Origin: Flavobacteriaceae bacterium D16
GTDB taxonomy: Bacteria > Bacteroidota > Bacteroidia > Flavobacteriales > Flavobacteriaceae
Length of the DNA stretch: 64,000 bases
Reading direction: 5' to 3'
NCBI GenBank assembly: GCA_021295155.1
Contig: JAJTJC010000036.1
Span: forward strand, 62,001 to 126,000
The notes beneath the pieces are model-generated. The model did no database searches, was not told the origin of the DNA, and saw only the letters and a program-made list of their open reading frames with translations. The translations under genes were made by a program, and so were the position numbers. Within the stretch, counting starts at the first letter, position 1. Each line of letters begins with the position of its first letter. Below are positions 57,735 through 64,000 of the stretch, piece after piece.

Positions 57735-59747
57735 ATGAAGCCACTGGACTTCCTGGCTGTAAAGCTGGCCCTTCTGCTTATCTTGGGTATGCTGTTGGGT
57801 TATCTGATGAATATTGCTCTCTGGCTTTGCTTATTAGTTTCATTGGGGAGCATAGTGGCGCTTGGAATAGCATACTTCTGGAGTAATAGCAAGTCAATTA
57901 TTTTTGCTGTATGTGCGGCCCTAACCACAATATCAACAGGTCTCCTGAGCTATTCACTCTCTCATGAGACCGACCACAGGGGTCATTATCAGAAAAATGA
58001 CCTTTCAAAAGAACATCTGTGGCATTTGAAAATTCTTAGTCCAGGCAAACACACCGCATTTAATCGGATATATCTCGCCACGGTATTATCTCTGGATCAA
58101 AAACCCGCCAGAGGTCGTGTGCAATTAAGGATTAAGCATACGGATTCTCCTTCCCTGAAAATTGACAATGAAATACTAGCATGGGGAAGTGCCCAAAAAA
58201 TCACCAAGGCTTTGAACCCTTACCAGTGGGATTATGGGAAGTATCTGGAAAACCGAAATGTCTACCATCAGATCAGGGCTTCTACTCCTTATATCTATCC
58301 ACTACCATCTTCCAAAACAACAATTCGCGGGTGGGCCTCCGATTTGCGTAATAACTTGATAAATAAGTTGGAGTTAACCGGAATTCAGGAACGGGAATTA
58401 AGCATCATTCAAGCAATTCTACTGGGAGAAAGAGCGAATATCTCCCAGGAAACCTTTGATATGTATCGCAAAGCCGGCGCTATACATATCCTGGCTATTT
58501 CAGGTTTACATGTGGGGATTATCCTATTACTGCTTCGACTTATTCTTCGTCCTTTGACCAGGCTAACGGGGGGTAAAACCCTTGCCTTAATACTATCGGT
58601 AATCTTACTTTGGGGTTATGCCCTGCTGGCGGGTTTTAGCCCTTCAGTAATCCGTGCGGTCACCATGTTTTCCTTCCTGACCTATTCCCTCTTCCTGAAT
58701 CGTTTAAGCTATGGGCATAATACCCTTGCATTGTCCTTACTTTTCTTACTGCTGGTTATAAACCCTTTATTGATTTTTGAAGTTGGCTTTCAGATGAGCT
58801 ATGCCGCAGTTGGTGCTATTTTGTGGATATACCCTGTACTTATAAGGACCTGGCGGCCCAGCTCACAAATAATAAACCGGATCTGGCAGATATCCGCAGT
58901 ATCCCTGGCGGCACAACTGGGTGTATTGCCCGTGAGCCTGTTCTATTTTCATCAATTTCCCGGTTTATTTCTCCTTTCAAGTTTAGTAATTATTCCCTTT
59001 CTTGGTTTAATTCTGGGTAGCGGTTTTATCCTAATTTTTCTTGCAATGCTGAATAGGCTGCCAGATCTCCTGGTGGAAGGATATCAGCTGATTATTTTTT
59101 TACTCAATGAATTTATCGGCTGGGTTTCCAACATGCAAATCTTCCATTTGGACAACCTCCCTTTTGGTCCCCTGGAATTGATCCTGAGCTACCTGTTCCT
59201 CTATTTCTTCATAAGCACGCTTCAGAGTCCCAAGGCAAAAAGGTTGCCCTTTTTACTGGTAGTTTTCCTCTTGATTCAGAGTTGCGGAATCTTTTATGTT
59301 TGGCATACAGGAAATACTGAACGCTTACTAATCGGGCATCACTATGGAGACGCGCTTTTAATTAAACAGCAAGGGAAAAGACTTGCTGTATATACCCCGG
59401 AAAAGACAGTAGCGCCTCCCTCCCTGATACGTAACTATCAGCTTGGTGCCCGCACAAGGCAATTAGAACACCTTCCTTTGGAAAACAGTTATCTCCTGAA
59501 TGGGCAAACCATAATTCGTCTGGATAGCAATGTAATTCTTTTGAAAAAGAAGGAAATTAACTATTTATGGCTAACCTATTCGCCGAAAATAAACCTTGAT
59601 CGATACCTGGCCTCATATGCTCCCGGGCAGATCATTGCCGATGGGAGCAGTCCTCCCTATTTAGTAGACAGATGGCAGGAAAGTGCAGGGTCAAGGAACA
59701 TTCCTTTCCATTATACCGGTAAAGACGGTGCCTTTGAGTTCAAGTAG
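57735..59747 (+). CDS. comEC: ComEC/Rec2 family DNA-uptake channel
   Basis: The 670-residue membrane protein has the ComEC layout: three N-terminal helices, an OB-like periplasmic domain (about 90-190), the competence domain with FRKAGAIHILAISGLHVGIILLL-like segments near 245-270 and SPSVIRAVTMFSFLTY near 300-315, and about eight more helices to about 510. The last 160 residues are soluble but lack the HxHxDH metallo-beta-lactamase motif found in the nuclease tail of many ComEC proteins. It imports single-stranded DNA across the inner membrane. It follows the NlpC gene with one base between. Confidence 0.93.
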   Translation: MKPLDFLAVKLALLLILGMLLGYLMNIALWLCLLVSLGSIVALGIAYFWSNSKSIIFAVCAALTTISTGLLSYSLSHETDHRGHYQKNDLSKEHLWHLKILSPGKHTAFNRIYLATVLSLDQKPARGRVQLRIKHTDSPSLKIDNEILAWGSAQKITKALNPYQWDYGKYLENRNVYHQIRASTPYIYPLPSSKTTIRGWASDLRNNLINKLELTGIQERELSIIQAILLGERANISQETFDMYRKAGAIHILAISGLHVGIILLLLRLILRPLTRLTGGKTLALILSVILLWGYALLAGFSPSVIRAVTMFSFLTYSLFLNRLSYGHNTLALSLLFLLLVINPLLIFEVGFQMSYAAVGAILWIYPVLIRTWRPSSQIINRIWQISAVSLAAQLGVLPVSLFYFHQFPGLFLLSSLVIIPFLGLILGSGFILIFLAMLNRLPDLLVEGYQLIIFLLNEFIGWVSNMQIFHLDNLPFGPLELILSYLFLYFFISTLQSPKAKRLPFLLVVFLLIQSCGIFYVWHTGNTERLLIGHHYGDALLIKQQGKRLAVYTPEKTVAPPSLIRNYQLGARTRQLEHLPLENSYLLNGQTIIRLDSNVILLKKKEINYLWLTYSPKINLDRYLASYAPGQIIADGSSPPYLVDRWQESAGSRNIPFHYTGKDGAFEFK

Positions 59748-59760
59748 TAAAATCACCTAC

Positions 59761-61530
59761 TTAGCGTACGCCATGCATCAATTTCTTAAGCAAAGGATTA
59801 AGTAAGATGGATACCAAACCTGCGCCTATGGGAGCAAGGGTAAAAATCAGGAAGAAAACGGTAAGGGAATACTCTTCCGTTACCTTATCTATGAGTCCTC
59901 CCAGGGATCCAGCTAACTTTTGACCAATGGCAATAGCCAGATACCAAATTCCAAACATAAAGCCGATCATGCGCGCAGGAACCAGTTTACTGAGGTATGA
60001 GAGTCCTACCGGAGACAGGCACAATTCCCCCATAGTGTGCAGTAAGTAAGCCAAAATGAGGAAGATCATGCTTACCGAAGCTGTTTTGGCTCCCTGAGGT
60101 ATTCCCATAGAACCAAAAGCCAGTATCGCAAACCCGAGACCCAGTAAAATTAGTCCGAGACCATATTTCATAGCCGCACTGGGATTGTATTTGCTTTCCC
60201 ACCACCTCGAAAATAATGGTGCAAGGGTAATGATAAAGAATGAATTCAGGATGGCAAACCAACTGGCCTCAACTTCATTTCCGGTCTGTGAAAATTTGTC
60301 TGCCAACCTCCAGATAACCAGGGCCCATATACCAACAAAAGCCAGGGCAAGGGCAAAATTGGAGTAAGGAATACGGCTATAGGTCTTTTTAAATAACAGG
60401 TACAGTACCCAGGTAATTACGATTAGCGGAACCGTAGTAAGCAAGGCATCAACAACCTTAAAAATCATGGAAGCTGATCCTATCAAAGTACGGTTGGTAT
60501 AATCCCTTGCGTACAAGGTCATGGATCCCAGACTTTGTTCAAATGCCGAGAAAAAGAACACTGTAAAGATTCCGAATATGGCAACCGCAATTATGCGGTC
60601 CCTTACCAGCCTGGTATAACGGAACGTCCTTGATATAATCAGAAAAAGAAACAGTATCAGGGCCGTAAGCACAATAACATAAGACCCTTCAAGATCGAAT
60701 AATTTAAAATTCAAAATATTGAGTTCGCTGATCTTGGAAATGGGGTCATTAAACAAATAGAGCAGGCCTCCAAGGGCAGACACAACAATTAAAATCTTAT
60801 CGAACAGAGTAAAGGGGTTTAGTCGCTCCGCATCTCCTTCCGCACTTTCATCAGATTCCTCCACAACTTCTGTAGAATCCGCAACAGGTTGCGGTTTAGC
60901 CCCTACCTTACCAAACAAACTGCTCGCCAGCCAGAACTGCAACATCCCGAGAAACATGAAAATTCCAGCAAGGCCAAAACCCCAGGACCAGCCGTAGTTC
61001 TCTGCGAGGTAGCCACATAGCATCATTCCAAAGAATGCCCCTGCATTGACGCCCATATAAAAAATGGTATAGGCACCATCTTTTTTAGATTCTTTCCCTT
61101 TGTACATTTCAGAAATTACCGAGGTGATATTGGGCTTAAAAAATCCTGTGCCGATTACAAGCAATGCCAATCCAAGATAAAAGGACCAGGTCATTTCCAG
61201 GGCCATGGAAGCATGGCCAAGCGTCATTATGAAACAACCGATGATAACGGCTCCCTTGTAACCTGTGTACTTGTCTGCAATGTGCCCTCCGATAATAGGA
61301 GTCAGGTAAAGCAGCGATGCATAGGTCCCGATAAGGGCCAGGGCATGCTCCCTGGGCCACTCCCAACCCGGATTGTCACTAATCAGGGGAGCAGTAAGGA
61401 AGAGCACCAGTAAAATCCGCATCCCGTAAAAGGAAAAGCGCTCCCACATTTCCGTAAAAAATAAGATCATCAGTCCGGCAGGGTGGCCCAGCACCTTGTC
61501 TTTAAATAGATTTTCGATATCCGTGTTCAT
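59761..61530 (-). CDS. POT family proton-coupled peptide transporter
   Basis: The 589-residue protein has about fourteen membrane helices with the POT motifs: FTEMWERFSFYGMR (ExxERF) in helix 1, GGHIADKYTGYKGAVIIG after helix 2, and FYMGVNAGAFFGMMLCGYL in helix 5. It takes up di- or tripeptides with protons. It is 45 bp downstream of a second POT gene and both follow a dipeptidyl-peptidase gene. An insert of about 30 residues rich in acidic side chains (about 215-245) is the cytoplasmic loop. Confidence 0.94.
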   Translation of the reverse strand: MNTDIENLFKDKVLGHPAGLMILFFTEMWERFSFYGMRILLVLFLTAPLISDNPGWEWPREHALALIGTYASLLYLTPIIGGHIADKYTGYKGAVIIGCFIMTLGHASMALEMTWSFYLGLALLVIGTGFFKPNITSVISEMYKGKESKKDGAYTIFYMGVNAGAFFGMMLCGYLAENYGWSWGFGLAGIFMFLGMLQFWLASSLFGKVGAKPQPVADSTEVVEESDESAEGDAERLNPFTLFDKILIVVSALGGLLYLFNDPISKISELNILNFKLFDLEGSYVIVLTALILFLFLIISRTFRYTRLVRDRIIAVAIFGIFTVFFFSAFEQSLGSMTLYARDYTNRTLIGSASMIFKVVDALLTTVPLIVITWVLYLLFKKTYSRIPYSNFALALAFVGIWALVIWRLADKFSQTGNEVEASWFAILNSFFIITLAPLFSRWWESKYNPSAAMKYGLGLILLGLGFAILAFGSMGIPQGAKTASVSMIFLILAYLLHTMGELCLSPVGLSYLSKLVPARMIGFMFGIWYLAIAIGQKLAGSLGGLIDKVTEEYSLTVFFLIFTLAPIGAGLVSILLNPLLKKLMHGVR

Positions 61531-61575
61531 AATTGGCTTTTAGGTTGTTTAGTATGGTCAAATATGAAAAATGGC

Positions 61576-63138
61576 TTAATCGTCAGCAAGTTCAAACCCT
61601 TCTGCTTCTTCATCAGTCTGATGTTCCCTGAGGTCTTCCGCCTTATGAGTGAGGCGTTTCAATGGTTTCAGGATCAGAATAACCAGGATACCAAATACCA
61701 CACAGAAAATCGTGATTCCTGCAAAAATGGTCAATTCCCCAGCTTCTGATGCCGATTCACCAATTAATCCTGCCACCTTGTTGCCCAATCCTGTTGCTGC
61801 AAAATACACACCCATCATCAAGGCTCCGTAACGTACTGGTGCCAATTTGGTGATAAAAGACAAAGCCACAGGAGATGCACATAATTCGCCAATTGTATGA
61901 AACAAATAAGCCAGAGCCAGCCAGTAAAGAGCTGATTTCCCAACGCTTTCGTACTGCATGGAGGCAAAGACCATAAACACAAATCCCAACCCCATTATAA
62001 TAACCCCATTGGCCATTTTAAAGAGGGAAGAAGCCTCTTTTCCCCGATGTTTCCACCACATCCACAAATTAGCAATGGGTACGGCAAATAGGATGATGTA
62101 AAACGGATTAAAGAACTGAAAAGCCGCTGCGGGTATCTCATAACCCAGCAAAAAACGATCGGTCCTGTTTTGGGCATATAGATTCATCAGACCTCCAGCC
62201 TGTTCGAATGCACCCCAAAATACAATTACGATTATAAAAGAAAGCAAAAGCACCAGATAGCGATCTTTTTCCACCTTGGATGTTAGATCTCCATAGATGG
62301 TAATCATGAAACCTACCACTACGGAAAGGAAAAGGAAGAAAACAATATAAGAAAGTCGTTGATCCTCAATAAAGGTCCAGGCTGCCCATGAGGAAAGTAT
62401 CGCCAAAACCAAGGTAGTTATAAGCGGTGTTTTTTTGCTAAACTGCTGTGAAAAAATAGCGGCTATGGATACATTGTCATCTTTTCGTTCCGCCTTCACA
62501 GGTTTATTCCCCACATTGACCAGAAACTTTTGTCCGGCAAGGTAAACTACCTGGCCCAACACCATACCTATTGCGGCTAATCCAAAACCGGCATGCCAGC
62601 CGTATAAATCAGCGATCCAGGCTACTAATAAACTGGCTAATGCAGCCCCGGTATTAATTCCAATATAAAAAATAGAAAACCCCTTGTCCCTTCTCTCATC
62701 GCCGGGTTTGTACAAGCCCCCAACGAGGGTAGAAATATTGGGTTTCAGCATCCCTACACCAGATACAATCAGGATAAGGCCTGTATAAAAAGCCCACATT
62801 TCCTCAATGGAAAGGATCCCGTGTCCTGCTACCAAAAGGAAACCTCCTATCATCACAGAACGTTTCTGACCTATTATCTTGTCTGCAATAATACCACCAG
62901 GAATGGAGGCTACGTAAACAAGCATGGTGTACCATCCATAGAGCGATAGCGCTTCTGCATCCAACCATCCAAGACCGGGGTTATCCCCAACTGTTTTGGC
63001 CGTTAAATAGAGGACCAGGATACCTCGCATCCCGTAGTAAGAGAATCGTTCCCACATCTCCGTTAAAAACAAAATATAAAGGCCTATTGGATGCCCAAAA
63101 AGCTCTCTTTCGTGTGGTGCTTTGTTAATGATTGCCAT
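61576..63138 (-). CDS. POT family proton-coupled peptide transporter (second copy)
   Basis: The 520-residue protein has the same motifs as its neighbour, FLTEMWERFSYYGMR, GGIIADKIIGQKRSVMIGG and FYIGINTGAALASLLVAW, and about fourteen helices. It is clearly paralogous but quite divergent in the middle, so the two probably differ in peptide preference. It starts 20 bp after the peptidase gene on the minus strand, as expected of an operon. Confidence 0.94.
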   Translation of the reverse strand: MAIINKAPHERELFGHPIGLYILFLTEMWERFSYYGMRGILVLYLTAKTVGDNPGLGWLDAEALSLYGWYTMLVYVASIPGGIIADKIIGQKRSVMIGGFLLVAGHGILSIEEMWAFYTGLILIVSGVGMLKPNISTLVGGLYKPGDERRDKGFSIFYIGINTGAALASLLVAWIADLYGWHAGFGLAAIGMVLGQVVYLAGQKFLVNVGNKPVKAERKDDNVSIAAIFSQQFSKKTPLITTLVLAILSSWAAWTFIEDQRLSYIVFFLFLSVVVGFMITIYGDLTSKVEKDRYLVLLLSFIIVIVFWGAFEQAGGLMNLYAQNRTDRFLLGYEIPAAAFQFFNPFYIILFAVPIANLWMWWKHRGKEASSLFKMANGVIIMGLGFVFMVFASMQYESVGKSALYWLALAYLFHTIGELCASPVALSFITKLAPVRYGALMMGVYFAATGLGNKVAGLIGESASEAGELTIFAGITIFCVVFGILVILILKPLKRLTHKAEDLREHQTDEEAEGFELADD

Positions 63139-63158
63139 AATGGTTTAGGTTGGTTTGT

Positions 63159-64000
63159 CTATAAGTTTTCCTTGATAAATTTTGTCATTTTAGAATAGAG
63201 GTGCAAACTGGTATTGCCTCCCCTTATTCCATGGTTTTTGTCAGGGTAAATAGCCCAGTCGAATGGTTTGTTGGCCTGTATTAATGCCTCTGCCATCCGC
63301 ATCGTATTTTGTACGTGCACGTTATCGTCCCCAGAACCGTGTATCAGCAAATACTTCCCTTTCAGTAACTCAGGATAGTTAAAGGGTGAGTTATCATCAT
63401 AACCCGAAGGATTCTCCTGAGGTGTACGCAGGAAACGTTCCGTATAGACGGTATCATAGAAACGCCAACTGGTTACCGGAGCCACTGCAATGCCCATTTC
63501 AAAGGTATCATTGCCTTTCAACAGGCAATTGGTAGACATATGCCCGCCAAAACTCCAGCCCCATATCCCCGTCCGGTCGGGATCAATGAAGGGAAGCTCA
63601 CTTAATTTTTTGGCAGCGGCAATCTGATCTTCTGTTTCTAGCTTTACCAGATTGAGGTAGGTAACCTTTTTGAAGTCGCGTCCTTTGTAACCTGTACCCC
63701 GTCCGTCCACACAGGCAATAACATATCCTTCTGAAGCCAGCATTTGGTGCCAGTAATCCCTACTGCTGTTCCAACGATTCGCTACCTGCTGTGAGCCGGG
63801 GCCGCTGTATTGGAACATTAAAAGGGGGTATTTTCTGTTTGGATCAAAATTGACCGGCTTAATCATATACATATTAAGCGCATTCCCATTTATATCCAGT
63901 GTACTGAACTCCTTTTTTGATAGCTGATATCGGGCTAGTTTGGGGATCAAATTCCCATTATCTCTTATTTCCTTGATAAGTTTACCAGTTGACCCTTCAT
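63159..64000 (-). CDS. dipeptidyl peptidase IV-type S9 protease, C-terminal part
   Basis: The reading frame stays open to the right edge of the window, so the N-terminal part lies outside. The visible 280 codons are the alpha/beta-hydrolase domain of prolyl oligopeptidase S9B enzymes: oxyanion region FQYSGPGSQQV, nucleophile Ser in GWSFGGH, Asp in HGSGDDNVHVQN and His in DKNHGI. The enzyme cuts dipeptides, usually X-Pro, from peptide N-termini. It heads a group with two POT peptide carriers, so it probably makes the dipeptides that they import. The missing part should contain a signal peptide and beta-propeller. Confidence 0.93.
   Translation of the reverse strand, partial: EGSTGKLIKEIRDNGNLIPKLARYQLSKKEFSTLDINGNALNMYMIKPVNFDPNRKYPLLMFQYSGPGSQQVANRWNSSRDYWHQMLASEGYVIACVDGRGTGYKGRDFKKVTYLNLVKLETEDQIAAAKKLSELPFIDPDRTGIWGWSFGGHMSTNCLLKGNDTFEMGIAVAPVTSWRFYDTVYTERFLRTPQENPSGYDDNSPFNYPELLKGKYLLIHGSGDDNVHVQNTMRMAEALIQANKPFDWAIYPDKNHGIRGGNTSLHLYSKMTKFIKENL

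Noticed and set aside
59742-59762. AAGTAG/CTACTT inverted repeat between comEC and a POT gene
   Set aside because: Six base pairs, made largely of the two stop regions, and without a T tract; too weak to call a terminator.

Overview
The window reads as a stretch of chromosome from a member of the Bacteroidota, most likely a marine-type Flavobacteriaceae. The evidence is a complete gldK-gldL-gldM-gldN cluster (type IX secretion and gliding motor), many short lipoproteins with Bacteroidota-style signal peptides, promoter elements of the TAnnTTTG type instead of sigma70 boxes, and the family gene orders topA-arginase-like-gldKLMN and miaB-sigma54 activator-lptE-secG-groESL. The genus assignment is inference. 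I saw no rRNA, tRNA, CRISPR array, insertion sequence or prophage.

Layout. 1-5.5 kb holds small, mostly exported proteins: a lipoprotein methyltransferase, a decayed NAD(P)-binding reductase gene, an alanine-dehydrogenase-like enzyme, an acetamidase-like lipoprotein, and a lipoprotein with three helix-hairpin-helix units. 5.5-12.6 kb carries two secreted or surface glycoside hydrolases (a GH2 beta-galactosidase and a GH16 laminarinase-like lipoprotein) with small lipoproteins and beta-barrel proteins between them. 12.6-19.1 kb, minus strand, is a MarR-regulated tripartite RND efflux operon (marR, adaptor, pump, TolC-like channel, CPXCG protein) with a palindromic operator at its head. 19.2-23.7 kb has a secreted plant-type leucine-rich-repeat protein, an ABC-F ATPase, a DUF983 protein and a FAD oxidoreductase.

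23.8-32.2 kb, minus strand, runs topA, an arginase-fold protein, gldK, gldL, gldM, gldN and ends in a clear terminator. 32.3-36.7 kb has a large BNR/VPS10-type secreted protein and an LVIVD-repeat lipoprotein. 36.8-43.5 kb, plus strand, is a tight housekeeping run: miaB, a sigma54-type activator with no sensor domain, lptE, a TPR protein and secG, then a terminator, an unusual interrupted palindrome, and groES-groL. 43.6-52.4 kb carries a GAF-domain protein, purH, the cell-shape cluster mreB-mreC-mreD-mrdA-rodA (the last four overlapping) and the overlapping pair msrB-msrA. 52.5-59.7 kb has the processing protease prc (minus) divergent from surE, a small membrane protein, lpxB, an NlpC/P60 lipoprotein and comEC. 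The right end is a peptide-utilisation group on the minus strand: two POT-family peptide transporters and a dipeptidyl-peptidase-IV-type protease running off the window.

Most of the window is ordinary core genome. The points most worth a second look are: the arginase-fold protein next to gldK that has lost half its metal ligands; the symmetrical 32-bp element upstream of groES with a sigma54-like half; the exported SAM-type methyltransferase; the MarR operator; and the broken reductase gene near the left edge. I did not find a convincing new defence or mobile system.
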